A stretch of 31,565 nucleotides of DNA from Caryophanales bacterium (GCA_016282415.1 JAEEKO010000087.1:1-31565); one strand, 5' to 3'. Positions 8,827 to 17,104 are shown, counted from the stretch's first letter. Program-made: numbers and translations. Notes: generated by a model from the sequence alone, not told the origin.

Positions 8827-9855
8827 ATGAAGACAGAAGATTTTAATTACGACTTACCTGAAGAATTAATAGCTCAAACACCATTAAAAGATCGTTCATC
8901 ATCAAGATTATTAGTTATGGATCGTTTTACTGGTGAACTAGAGCATAAACATTTTTCTGATATCAAAGCATATTTACATCCTGGTGATGTTTTAGTAATT
9001 AATGATACCAAAGTTATTCCTGCTCGATTAATGGGTAGTAAAGTTGATACCGGAGCTGTTATTGAATTATTATTACTTAAAGATATGGGCGAAGATGTTT
9101 GGGAATGTTTGTCCAGACCACAAAAACGTCTACATATTGGTAGTATTATCAAATTTAGTGATGAATTATCAGCGGAAGTTATTGAATTGTTAGAAGATGG
9201 GGTAACTAGAGTTAAATTATTATATAATGGTATTTTGCTTGAAATTCTAGATCGTTTAGGAGAAATGCCATTACCTCCATATATTCACGAAAAACTACAA
9301 GAAAAAGATCGCTACAATACTGTTTATGCTAAAATTGATGGTTCTGCTGCAGCACCAACTGCCGGATTACATTTTACCAACGAATTAATGGATGAATTAA
9401 GAAATAATGGTGTTATTATCACGAATGTAACCTTACATGTTGGTTTAGGTACCTTTAGACCTGTAGAAGTAAACGATATTAAAGATCATCACATGCATTC
9501 TGAATTCTATCAAATGAGTAAAGCAACTGCTGATATATTAAATGCTGCTAAAAAAGATGGTCGAAGAATTATAGCAGTTGGTACTACTAGTACAAGAACC
9601 CTAGAAACCATTATTAATAAATATGGTGAATTTAAAGAATGTTCAGGAAATACCGATATCTTCATCTATCCTGGTTATGAATTTAAAGCCATTGATTGTT
9701 TAATAACTAATTTTCATTTACCAAAATCAACATTAGTTATGTTAGTATCAGCATTTAGTAAAAAAGAATTAGTATTAAATGCTTATAATGAAGCTATTAA
9801 GAACCAATATCGCTTTTTCTCATTCGGCGATGCTATGTTCTTAAAAAAAGATTAA
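8827..9855 (+). CDS. queA: S-adenosylmethionine:tRNA ribosyltransferase-isomerase QueA
   Basis: The product is 342 residues, the normal length. It transfers the ribosyl part of S-adenosylmethionine to preQ1 in tRNA, making epoxyqueuosine. The N-terminus carries the hallmark FDYxLPxELIAQ-type motif (here FNYDLPEELIAQTP), followed by DRSSSRLLV and the NDTKVIPARL segment. The central SAAAPTAGLHFT block and HVGLGTFRPV are conserved, as is the C-terminal TNFHLPKSTL. An in-frame GTG at 8818 lies inside the AGGTG ribosome-binding site, so ATG 8827 is taken as the start. It is grouped with tgt, the previous enzyme of the queuosine pathway. Confidence 0.96.
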   Translation: MKTEDFNYDLPEELIAQTPLKDRSSSRLLVMDRFTGELEHKHFSDIKAYLHPGDVLVINDTKVIPARLMGSKVDTGAVIELLLLKDMGEDVWECLSRPQKRLHIGSIIKFSDELSAEVIELLEDGVTRVKLLYNGILLEILDRLGEMPLPPYIHEKLQEKDRYNTVYAKIDGSAAAPTAGLHFTNELMDELRNNGVIITNVTLHVGLGTFRPVEVNDIKDHHMHSEFYQMSKATADILNAAKKDGRRIIAVGTTSTRTLETIINKYGEFKECSGNTDIFIYPGYEFKAIDCLITNFHLPKSTLVMLVSAFSKKELVLNAYNEAIKNQYRFFSFGDAMFLKKD

Positions 9856-9878
9856 TTACTGAAAGGGAGTTTTGAATT

Positions 9879-10337
9879 ATGTTATTTCAAGTATTAAAAA
9901 AAGGAAACAAAGTATATTATATGGAGTATGGTAACTCTAAAAAGCGTCACATTATAAATAATAATGCGAAGAGAATAACACCAGACGTTGATCAAGTAGA
10001 TATTGTTGATGGATTATTTCTTATTAGTGATGGAATTCAAATACCATATCAATTACATTATATGGATGATTCCATTGAAGCTACATTATTCTTATATGTT
10101 AATACCGATGGAATGCCTGCTAGTCCATGTTATATTAGTTGCTTTCCAGATACGATGTATATCATACCAGCAAAAACAAACCAAGAATTTTTAGATTGCT
10201 ATCAAGAATTTAAAGATGATATTTGTAATCAAATAGCTGATGGTATTGAATCAAAATTTGAAAGAACTGAAGCAACTTGCTTACAATTAGCTAAATTAGA
10301 TAAAAAAAGTAAATCTAAAAGGGGCAAAAAGAAGTGA
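9879..10337 (+). CDS. Hypothetical protein between queA and tgt
   Basis: The product is 152 residues, soluble, with no recognised domain. The body is rich in beta-prone stretches (about 1-105). A helical segment at about 108-135 leads to a strongly basic Lys/Arg/Ser tail (last ~14 residues), which suggests nucleic acid or ribosome contact, though this is inference. AAAGGGAG precedes ATG 9879. The TGA stop overlaps the GTG start of tgt (GTGA), so it is co-translated with tgt. Its position inside the queuosine pair suggests a link with tRNA modification, but nothing in the sequence proves it. Confidence 0.75.
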   Translation: MLFQVLKKGNKVYYMEYGNSKKRHIINNNAKRITPDVDQVDIVDGLFLISDGIQIPYQLHYMDDSIEATLFLYVNTDGMPASPCYISCFPDTMYIIPAKTNQEFLDCYQEFKDDICNQIADGIESKFERTEATCLQLAKLDKKSKSKRGKKK

Positions 10338-11455
10338 AAATAAAATACAATTTAATTAAAGAAGAAAAAAATACCAATGCTAGACTAGGTACCATTGAAA
10401 CCAATTATGGTACTTATGAAACTCCAATGTTTATGCCAGTAGGAACTCAAGCTACAGTTAAAACATTATCACCTGAAGAATTAAAAGATGTTAATTCAGG
10501 AATTATTTTAGCAAATACATATCACTTATGGTTAAGACCTGGTGAAGATATTGTTGCAGCCGCTGGTGGACTTCATAAATTTATGAATTGGAATGGTCCA
10601 ATCTTAACTGATTCTGGAGGATTCCAAGTATTTAGTCTATCAAAACCAAAATGGATTACAGAAGAAGGAGTAATGTTTAAATCACATCTTAATGGTGAAA
10701 AATTATTATTAACTCCAGAAAAAAGTATTGAAATTCAAAATAAATTAGATTCTGACATTGCCATGTCATTTGATGAATGTGTTGGATTTCCTCATACTCG
10801 TGAATACGTTGAAGAATCCGTAGAACGAACATTAAGATGGGCAAAACGTGGTAAAGATGTATTTAATAATGAACGTCAAAGTTTATTTGGAATTGTTCAA
10901 GGAGCTGAATATGAAGATCTTCGTAAACACTGCGTTGAAGAATTAGTAAAAATGGGTTTTGATGGCTATTCAATTGGTGGAACTGCCGTTGGTGAACCTA
11001 AAGATTTACAATATAAGCAAGTTGAATACTCATGTAAATATTTACCTAAAGATAAGGTTCGTTACTTAATGGGTGTAGGTGATCCAATAGATATTATTGA
11101 AAACGTTATTCGCGGAGTCGATATATTTGACTGTGTTGCACCAACTCGTTTAGCTAGACATGGACATGCCCATACGAAGTATGGTAAAATAAATTTGAAG
11201 AATAATAAATACATGAATGATTTTACTCCATTAGATGAAACTTGTGATTGTTATACTTGTAAAAACTACACCAAAGCTTATATCAGACATTTAATTGTAG
11301 CTGATGAAACTTTTGGTCAACGTTTACTTTCAATTCATAACATTCGTTTCTTAATAAAACTTACTGAAGATTTAAGAGAAGCAATTAAGAACGATAATAT
11401 ATTAGAGTATAGAGAGGGATTTATTAATGATTATTACGGAGAACAAAAGCAATAA
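10334..11455 (+). CDS. tgt: Queuine/preQ1 tRNA-guanine transglycosylase Tgt
   Basis: The product is 373 residues, the usual length. It exchanges guanine 34 of tRNAs with GUN anticodons for preQ1. TDSGGFQVF is at 92-100 with the substrate-pocket Asp, SFDECV near 145, GIVQGA near 185, and the nucleophile region VDIFDCVAPTRLARHG near 260-275. The zinc site CxCxxC with a downstream His is intact (CDCYTC then YIRHLI). The start is GTG 10334, overlapping the previous stop codon; no upstream ATG fits. The 3' end overlaps the next gene by 29 bases. Confidence 0.97.
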   Translation: MKIKYNLIKEEKNTNARLGTIETNYGTYETPMFMPVGTQATVKTLSPEELKDVNSGIILANTYHLWLRPGEDIVAAAGGLHKFMNWNGPILTDSGGFQVFSLSKPKWITEEGVMFKSHLNGEKLLLTPEKSIEIQNKLDSDIAMSFDECVGFPHTREYVEESVERTLRWAKRGKDVFNNERQSLFGIVQGAEYEDLRKHCVEELVKMGFDGYSIGGTAVGEPKDLQYKQVEYSCKYLPKDKVRYLMGVGDPIDIIENVIRGVDIFDCVAPTRLARHGHAHTKYGKINLKNNKYMNDFTPLDETCDCYTCKNYTKAYIRHLIVADETFGQRLLSIHNIRFLIKLTEDLREAIKNDNILEYREGFINDYYGEQKQ

Positions 11456-11747
11456 TCGTATTTGGATTTTAGCAACTGGGGTTATTATAATCTTACTGAT
11501 TGCTATTCCAGCGTTTATTAAAGTTTATAATAAGCATCGTATTATGTTATATAATTCAACAATCGATAATGTTAAATACAAAGCTTTAAAATGTTATCGT
11601 GAAGATAACTGTGGAACAACTGTCACATTACAAGAATTATATGATTTAAGATATACAACAACTTTAGTAAATCCTCTAACTAAAGAAATCTATGATAGCA
11701 ATACAACACTAACTATTGAAGGCGATAAGGTAACCTTTAATGGTTAG
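11427..11747 (+). CDS. Pseudopilin-like small membrane protein in the yajC position
   Basis: The product is 106 residues. A short polar N-terminus leads to one hydrophobic helix (about 12-33, containing ATGVIIILLIAIPAFIKVY), then an extracytoplasmic domain with Cys at about 52 and 58 and a C-terminal TLQELYDL...NPLTKEIYD segment. The helix with internal Pro, the continuing helix after it, and the ELYDL...NPLT block resemble type IV pilin-like proteins of gut Bacillota. The GFTLIE-type cleavage motif is absent, so processing is doubtful. It is not YajC-like, although B. subtilis has yajC here. AGAGGG lies inside the end of tgt before ATG 11427. It could supply a subunit to the Tad-like machinery; this is inference. 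Confidence 0.65.
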   Translation: MIITENKSNNRIWILATGVIIILLIAIPAFIKVYNKHRIMLYNSTIDNVKYKALKCYREDNCGTTVTLQELYDLRYTTTLVNPLTKEIYDSNTTLTIEGDKVTFNG

Positions 11748-11753
11748 TTTTTT
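11731..11753 (+). terminator. Terminator after tgt and the pseudopilin-like gene
   Basis: TAACC (11731-11735) pairs with GGTTA (11742-11746) over a 6-nt loop, followed by GTTTTTTT. The stem is short. It overlaps the end of the convergent gene on the minus strand. Confidence 0.55.
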
Positions 11754-12087
11754 TAATGATCCGATATAACATAATCCCACCACTAAAACATAGATAATTT
11801 ATTAATAAAAATAGTAATGGGATAATTGAAGATTTAATAAATAATGAAATTATATAATTTATAATAATCACTGGTATTCCATAAAAATAAATATTAAAAG
11901 ATAGTTGTTTTCTGTTCAACAAAAATCCAATAACAAAATAATATAAATTTAATATAATAAACAAACTTATTTTGCGCATATTAATATTTAAAAATCCTGT
12001 TAAATTAAATAGTGAGAATAATATTAATATCAATAATAAACTAAGATAAAAGATTAAGTAAGAAATGCTGATTTTTTTGAGATTCAT
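11737..12087 (-). CDS. Small four-helix membrane protein, YrzE/TIGR04086-like
   Basis: The product is 116 residues and almost entirely hydrophobic, with four predicted membrane helices at about 8-28, 38-58, 64-84 and 90-110. Its size, helix count and position between the tgt region and a DUF421 gene match YrzE (the TIGR04086 membrane family) of B. subtilis. The sequence alone is too generic for a firm call. The function of the family is unknown. AGGTGATATC precedes the start on the minus strand. Its 3' end overlaps the convergent pseudopilin-like gene by 11 bases. Confidence 0.65.
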   Translation of the reverse strand: MNLKKISISYLIFYLSLLLILILFSLFNLTGFLNINMRKISLFIILNLYYFVIGFLLNRKQLSFNIYFYGIPVIIINYIISLFIKSSIIPLLFLLINYLCFSGGIMLYRIIKKTNH

Positions 12088-12156
12088 GATATCACCTAAT
12101 TAATAATATGATGTTTAAAAACAAGATATTCCGGTAATAATACTAATGGTGATAAT

Positions 12157-12801
12157 ATGTTTTTAATAAAAGCAACATTAAGAACAATATTCTTTTATTT
12201 TTATGTTGTGATTCTTTATCGTATTATGGGTAAAAGAGAAGTAGCGGAATTAGGAATAGTTGATTTAATTGTATCAATATTAATAGCCAATATTGTAGCA
12301 ATTAGTATTGAAAACCTAGATCACAATATTTTAGAGAGTGTTGTTCCAATTCTATTACTAGGAATTTTAGAAGTTGGTTTAGCTTATATTAATGTAAAGA
12401 ATAAAAAAATAAGAGAATTTCTGTGTGGTAAGCCATCATTAATTATTATTAATGGTAAAATTAATCATCGTGAGATGATAAAACAACGTTATAATTTAGA
12501 TGATTTATTACTGGAGTTACGTAGTCATGAAATAAAAAGTATTAATGAAGTTGAATATGCTGTTTTAGAAGCTAATGGTAAATTATCAATCTTTAAATAC
12601 AAAACCAAAAAGAATGATTTTCCAATGCCGCTAATAATGGATGGTCATATTGTTAGTGATTCTTTAAAATATCTCAATAAAGATCATTCTTGGATTAATC
12701 AAATAATGGTTAATAAACACATTGATTTAGATAATGTTTTTTATGCCTATTACAATAAAAATACAATTCATTTTATTCTTAGAAAAGATCTTTTATTGTA
12801 A
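12157..12801 (+). CDS. DUF421 membrane protein, YetF/YrbG family
   Basis: The product is 214 residues. Three N-terminal membrane helices (about 4-22, 34-52, 58-80) carry the family hallmark GKREVAELGIVDLIVSILIA. A cytoplasmic YetF-type domain follows, with KPSLIIINGKI near 95, YNLDDLLLELR near 113 and the INEVEYAVLEANGKLS block. The family's biochemical role is poorly known; in Bacillus some members affect spore properties. GGTGAT precedes ATG 12157. The 3' end overlaps the convergent flippase gene by 23 bases. The position matches yrbG next to spoVB in B. subtilis. Confidence 0.9.
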   Translation: MFLIKATLRTIFFYFYVVILYRIMGKREVAELGIVDLIVSILIANIVAISIENLDHNILESVVPILLLGILEVGLAYINVKNKKIREFLCGKPSLIIINGKINHREMIKQRYNLDDLLLELRSHEIKSINEVEYAVLEANGKLSIFKYKTKKNDFPMPLIMDGHIVSDSLKYLNKDHSWINQIMVNKHIDLDNVFYAYYNKNTIHFILRKDLLL

Positions 12802-14080
12802 TTTTTAAATAACCGCCATTGATGATTAATACTACTAAAATTGCTCCAAATTCTGCAATAATTAACGAATATAACATAAAATCTAGTTTAATTAATATCA
12901 TCATTAAAAACAATTTAATAAGATTAGAGACAATTGTTGTGATAAAAATTATTTTATTCTTAAATAAGGCCGTTAGAGCACTATTTATTGGTGATTCAAG
13001 ATAATATAAGAAAAAGTATTGATTAATCCAAAATAGGTACTTAAAAGGCCTGATATCATGATATAAAAGCATAAGCAATTGTTTACCAAATAAATCAATT
13101 AAAACCATAAAGATTAGTCCAATTATTAAAGATAATAAAAGGCTTTTTTGAATTCTACTGATAAAAGCTAATTTATTACGTAATTTATATAAACGACTCA
13201 ATTCTGGAATTAAACTTGTTTCAATTGCACCAATAATAAATGATGGTAACATTAAAATAGATAAAGAATAAATGTTATATAAAGCATAATTAGAAGTAAT
13301 ATAGTAATAAGAATAATTCATCTTCATAAGTAAATGAATTAAGATAATTGGTTCTAAAAAATAAAAGATATTTCCAATTATCTTACTTAAAACATTAGGA
13401 CTTGATAAACTAATAATATCTTTATTAATTTGATTATCATAAGCCAATGAATTAGAATTTAAAACTAACTTTTTAGGTAAAAATAAATAGAATATAAAGA
13501 CTGAAAATGATTCGGAAAAGATATTTAATCCAATAACAAACAAAACGCTTAAATATGGACTAAATGCATTTATTTTACTTAATAATAGAATGAAACAAAC
13601 TAATCGAAATAATTGTTCCAAAATGTTACTAACTGCATATGGTAACATTTTTTGATTTCCAAAGAAATAACCTTTAACAATACTTGATATTGATATAAAA
13701 GGAAGAGTAAGAAGAATCATTAGAATTAAATAATTAGTTGCTTTATTTTTTAATAGTGTTTCAGCTATAAAATTACCATTTAAACCAACTAATACAATAA
13801 CTAAAACATTTATAGCAATCATAATATAAAAAGCATTAGCAATAATCTTTGATGAACTGTATTTACGTTCACTAATTAATTTAGATATGGTAAGTGGGAA
13901 ACTAAACGTTACAACCTGAGTTAATAGGGAATAAATAGGATTAACTACACTTAATAAACTATTACCATCTAACCCAATAATTTTTGTAATATAAAGGCGA
14001 ATTACAAACCCTAGTAACTTCGTAATCATAGATGCAATTAATAAAATTAAAGTTGTTTTAAAAAAATTACTTTTTAGCAT
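12779..14080 (-). CDS. SpoVB/MurJ-like polysaccharide flippase (MOP superfamily)
   Basis: The product is 433 residues with about 12-14 hydrophobic helices spread over the whole length, typical of the polysaccharide transporter branch of the MOP superfamily. The N-terminal part (MITKLLGFVIRLYITKIIG, residues about 18-36) and the VNPIYSLLTQV and FPLTISKLISERK segments match SpoVB/YtgP-type proteins. These move lipid-linked cell-wall or polysaccharide precursors across the membrane. It is short against SpoVB (about 520), having lost the last helices. Position beside comN matches spoVB of B. subtilis, but there is no sign of a sporulation cluster here. AAAGGAG precedes the start at 14080. Confidence 0.85.
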   Translation of the reverse strand: MLKSNFFKTTLILLIASMITKLLGFVIRLYITKIIGLDGNSLLSVVNPIYSLLTQVVTFSFPLTISKLISERKYSSSKIIANAFYIMIAINVLVIVLVGLNGNFIAETLLKNKATNYLILMILLTLPFISISSIVKGYFFGNQKMLPYAVSNILEQLFRLVCFILLLSKINAFSPYLSVLFVIGLNIFSESFSVFIFYLFLPKKLVLNSNSLAYDNQINKDIISLSSPNVLSKIIGNIFYFLEPIILIHLLMKMNYSYYYITSNYALYNIYSLSILMLPSFIIGAIETSLIPELSRLYKLRNKLAFISRIQKSLLLSLIIGLIFMVLIDLFGKQLLMLLYHDIRPFKYLFWINQYFFLYYLESPINSALTALFKNKIIFITTIVSNLIKLFLMMILIKLDFMLYSLIIAEFGAILVVLIINGGYLKITIKDLF

Positions 14081-14089
14081 AATATCTCC

Positions 14090-14118
14090 TTTAAAAAATA
14101 TATTAAATAAGATATAAT
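14090..14118 (+). promoter_or_regulatory. comN-rel-dtd promoter
   Basis: TTTAAA at 14090-14095, 17-bp spacer, TATAAT at 14113-14118, in the 61-bp gap between divergent flippase and comN genes. Predicted start near 14125, so the leader is about 17 nt. Confidence 0.65.
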
Positions 14119-14141
14119 ATATTCGTAAAGTTGGTGAGATT

Positions 14142-14417
14142 ATGGATGAAATAAAGTTTAATTCATTACAAGAACTATATAATAGAGTAAAACCAGCCTT
14201 AAATACTAAAAGACATGAATTAATTAGTCGTGGTTATACATATATTACTAATAAAGATATATGGAATTATCTAACGAATTATTATTGGGCTGAAAGCCAA
14301 TACTTAAGTTTATGTGAAATGGTAGATGACATATTAAATATGAATAATGATGCTTTTATAAAGCATATGAATAATATAATAAGTAAAGATATAGAAAGAG
14401 TTGAAACTAATGAGTGA
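14142..14417 (+). CDS. comN: ComN-like post-transcriptional regulator
   Basis: The product is 91 residues. It resembles ComN (YrzD) of B. subtilis, a small regulator that acts on comE mRNA and interacts with DivIVA at the cell pole. The matching block is the helix VKPALNTKRHELISRGY followed by DIWNYLT and a VDDILNMNNDAFIKHM end. Position next to a spoVB-like gene also matches B. subtilis. GGTGAG precedes ATG 14142. It ends in TGA, inside the first codons of rel, an 8-base overlap. No com genes are in the window, so its target here is unknown. Confidence 0.75.
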   Translation: MDEIKFNSLQELYNRVKPALNTKRHELISRGYTYITNKDIWNYLTNYYWAESQYLSLCEMVDDILNMNNDAFIKHMNNIISKDIERVETNE

Positions 14418-16548
14418 TATTAAAAGCTCACAAATAATTTTAGATCGTATTCAAAACAGTTATAGCATTGAAGATTTTGCAATCATTAATAATTGCTATC
14501 AATATGCTAAAGATATATTTAAAGAGCAAATGCGTAATGATTATGAAACCGAAATTGATCATGCTTTACACGTAATCGATATATTACTTGATTTAAATGT
14601 TGATTATATTACTATAGCAGCAACTTTTTTTCATGAAATAATAAGTGAAACTGATACTGATATTGATGAAATATATGATCGTTTTGGAGAAGAGATTGGT
14701 AAAATTACCGAAAGTATTAATGCTATTAATAATTTATCATTGGAAATAAATGATGAAGACAGTGCTATATACTTGCGAAAAGTACTAGTTGGATTAGCCT
14801 CTGATCCACGCGTTATCTTTATTAAATTAGCCGATCGTTTACACAATATGCGTCATAATTGGAAGATTATTGATAACGAAAAGAAAATTAAATTAAAAGA
14901 AACTGAAAAAGTATTAATTCCTATTGCTCATCGCCTTGGAATTAATGGAATTAAAAGTGAATTAGAAGACTTATGCTTATATTACAATAGTCCTGAAGAA
15001 TATCATGATATTGAAACCAAACTTGATGCTAACCGCGATGAATTAAAAGAAATCTTATTAAATATGCAAAATTCATTAAGTTATTTATTAGATGAAGCAA
15101 ATATTGAACATGAAATTAAAAGCCGTGTTAAAAGTATCCATAGTATCTATGATAAAATTCATAATAAAGGTAAATCATGGAAAGATATTTATGATATTTT
15201 AGCGTTACGAATCTTTGTTAATAGTGCAACCGAATGTTATACTATATTAGGGCTAATTCATGCTAATTATCGTCCGGTTCCTAATCGTTTTAAAGATTAT
15301 ATAGCAAACCCAAAAGAAAACATGTATCAATCCTTACATACTACCGTTTTTGGTGAAAAAGGACGTTTCTTTGAAATTCAAATTCGTACTTATGAAATGG
15401 ATGAAATTGCTGAAAAAGGAATTGCTAGTCACTGGTCATATAAAGAACATGGAACCATCAAAGCTCAAAATTACATGGAACAAAAACTTGAAATATTCCG
15501 TGACTTAATTGAAAATAATATGGATAGTGACGAAACGGATAATGATGAAAATTACATTAATGAAATTTTAAATGAAAATATCTATGTGTTTACTCCAAAA
15601 GGGGATGTTGTTGAACTTCCATATGGATCAACACCAATTGATTTTGCATATCGTATTCATTCAAAAATTGGTGATACCATGGTTGGTGCCATCGTTAATG
15701 AAGAAATTGTTCCAATCGATTATAAACTAGAAAATAATGATATTGTTTCTATTAAAACTAATGCATCGTCAACACCAAGTGCAGATTGGTTAAATATTGT
15801 TAGAAGTACGCAAGCACGAAATAAAATTAAAGCATACTTTAACCAAAAAACTAAAGAGGAATATGTTGAACGCGGTAAAGAAATGCTTGAAAAAGAAGCC
15901 CGTAAGAAAGGTGTTAGCTTAAATAGTATCATTAGTGGCGAAGTATTAGAACGTATCTTAAAAACCTTAAAATTAAGTGATTTAAACGAAGTTTATTTAA
16001 ATATCGGATCACTTCGTTATACGCCTAATTACATTTTAAGTTTTGCTGATGATAATAAGAATAATCAATATGATATTCTATTAACCAAAATTTCAAGTTA
16101 TCAAAACCGTCGTGCAATTAGTAATTGTCCAGTAACAGTTGATGGCCTTGATAATGTTCGTATTACGTTAGCTAAATGCTGTAATCCAATTTATGGTGAT
16201 GATATTGTTGGATTTGTTACCTTAAATCAAGGATTAACCGTTCATCGCGCTGATTGTCCGAATGTTTTACATAAAGATCGTTTAGTAAATGTATCATGGA
16301 ATAATAGTGATTCTGAATTCACTGTTCAATTAAAGATTGATACTTTACCAAATAAGAATTACTTAATTGATTTAATTACGATTGTATCAACTAGTAATTT
16401 AAATGTTATTAAAATTGATTCTGTATCAACTACCGATCAAAATACTTATTATTTAACAATAAATATTAAAAATATTGAAGAATTAAAACATTTAATAGTA
16501 TCATTTGAAAATAAGCCATATATTATTAAGGTTTCAAGAGGTGTTTAA
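14410..16548 (+). CDS. rel: (p)ppGpp synthetase Rel with an altered hydrolase motif
   Basis: The product is 712 residues, a full-length RelA/SpoT homolog. Domains: HD hydrolase (about 25-180), synthetase (about 220-345), TGS (about 390-450), helical region, CC motif (RITLAKCCNPIYGDD near 595) and ACT (about 640-712). Synthetase elements are intact: RVKS, IYDILALR, NRFKDYIANPKEN, YQSLHTTV, FEIQIRT. In the hydrolase domain R42, H51, H75 and D142 are kept, but the usual HDxxED is HEIISE: Asp to Glu at 76, Glu to Ser at 79, Asp to Glu at 80. Hydrolysis may be weak or lost. A TTG at 14401 could extend the frame, but ATG 14410 fits better. dtd overlaps by one base. Confidence 0.95.
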   Translation: MSDIKSSQIILDRIQNSYSIEDFAIINNCYQYAKDIFKEQMRNDYETEIDHALHVIDILLDLNVDYITIAATFFHEIISETDTDIDEIYDRFGEEIGKITESINAINNLSLEINDEDSAIYLRKVLVGLASDPRVIFIKLADRLHNMRHNWKIIDNEKKIKLKETEKVLIPIAHRLGINGIKSELEDLCLYYNSPEEYHDIETKLDANRDELKEILLNMQNSLSYLLDEANIEHEIKSRVKSIHSIYDKIHNKGKSWKDIYDILALRIFVNSATECYTILGLIHANYRPVPNRFKDYIANPKENMYQSLHTTVFGEKGRFFEIQIRTYEMDEIAEKGIASHWSYKEHGTIKAQNYMEQKLEIFRDLIENNMDSDETDNDENYINEILNENIYVFTPKGDVVELPYGSTPIDFAYRIHSKIGDTMVGAIVNEEIVPIDYKLENNDIVSIKTNASSTPSADWLNIVRSTQARNKIKAYFNQKTKEEYVERGKEMLEKEARKKGVSLNSIISGEVLERILKTLKLSDLNEVYLNIGSLRYTPNYILSFADDNKNNQYDILLTKISSYQNRRAISNCPVTVDGLDNVRITLAKCCNPIYGDDIVGFVTLNQGLTVHRADCPNVLHKDRLVNVSWNNSDSEFTVQLKIDTLPNKNYLIDLITIVSTSNLNVIKIDSVSTTDQNTYYLTINIKNIEELKHLIVSFENKPYIIKVSRGV

Positions 16549-16991
16549 TGCGCGTAGTAGTACAAAAATCATTAGATGCATCAGTGGTTGTTGATGACCA
16601 TCTAATAAATAGAATAAATGGTGGTTTAGTAGTTTTAGTAGGGTTTACTGCAGGTGATAATGAAGCCATTATTAATAAAATGATTCAAAAAATTACTAAA
16701 TTACGTATTTTTGAGGATGAAAATAATGTTATGAATTTAAGTGTTATTGATGTTAATAAAGAAATTCTAGCAATTAGTCAATTTACTTTATATGGTAACC
16801 CATATAATGGTAATCGACCATCATACATTGAAGCCTTAAACCCAGAAGCAGCTAAGCCATTATATGATCATTTCATTAAAGAATGTAATAAAATAGTTCC
16901 AACATATCCTGGTATTTTTGGTGCTGATATGAAGGTAAATCTTATTAATGATGGTCCAACTACTATTATGATTGATTCTGTCAACTTTTAA
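16548..16991 (+). CDS. dtd: D-aminoacyl-tRNA deacylase
   Basis: The product is 147 residues, the usual length. It hydrolyses D-amino acids and glycine mischarged onto tRNAs. Both family signatures are present: SQFTLYG near 77-83 and the Gly-cisPro motif in NDGPTTI near 135-141. It starts at ATG 16548 by one-base overlap with the rel stop (TAATG). The rel-dtd pairing is standard in Bacillota. The transcript probably ends at the hairpin at 17075. Confidence 0.96.
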   Translation: MRVVVQKSLDASVVVDDHLINRINGGLVVLVGFTAGDNEAIINKMIQKITKLRIFEDENNVMNLSVIDVNKEILAISQFTLYGNPYNGNRPSYIEALNPEAAKPLYDHFIKECNKIVPTYPGIFGADMKVNLINDGPTTIMIDSVNF

Positions 16992-17008
16992 CATTTATTG
17001 ACACTAAT

Positions 17009-17037
17009 TTGACAAAATAACCATAATATGATATAAT
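17009..17037 (+). promoter_or_regulatory. Perfect consensus promoter in the dtd-hisS gap
   Basis: TTGACA at 17009-17014, exactly 17 bp, then TATAAT at 17032-17037 with an upstream TG (TGATATAAT, 17029-17037). A second TTGACA lies at 16998-17003. It is the closest match to consensus in the window, yet a terminator follows about 30 nt after the predicted start near 17044. Confidence 0.85.
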
Positions 17038-17043
17038 TAAATC

Positions 17044-17098
17044 ATTGGGGGATTTGGTTATATTGGTAAATTTTAACAACCCGTATGGGTTGTTTTTT
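17044..17098 (+). ncRNA. Candidate ~55-nt short RNA or leader-peptide transcript
   Basis: This is the segment between the predicted start of the consensus promoter and the end of the terminator. It holds a GGGGGA purine run (17047-17052) that could be a ribosome-binding site. A TTG-initiated frame follows at 17063, 14 codons ending in TGA just past the terminator, with two Asn codons at the hairpin's left arm. It could be a stable short RNA, an attenuated leader, or a promoter disabled by insertion of the dtd terminator. Nothing recognisable identifies it. Confidence 0.35.
17075..17098 (+). terminator. Strong terminator after the consensus promoter and dtd
   Basis: AACAACCC (17075-17082) and GGGTTGTT (17087-17094) form a perfect 8-bp stem with a GTAT loop and a T tract to 17098. 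It can end both the rel-dtd transcript and anything started at 17044. Confidence 0.9.
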
Positions 17099-17104
17099 AT
17101 TTAC

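Noticed and set aside
8874..9152. Minus-strand open frame inside queA, and similar frames inside aspS, gatA, gatB, rel, cpaF/tadA and tcdA
   Set aside because: They lie entirely within well-identified genes, have no ribosome-binding site or domain match, and follow from codon bias in the real frame.
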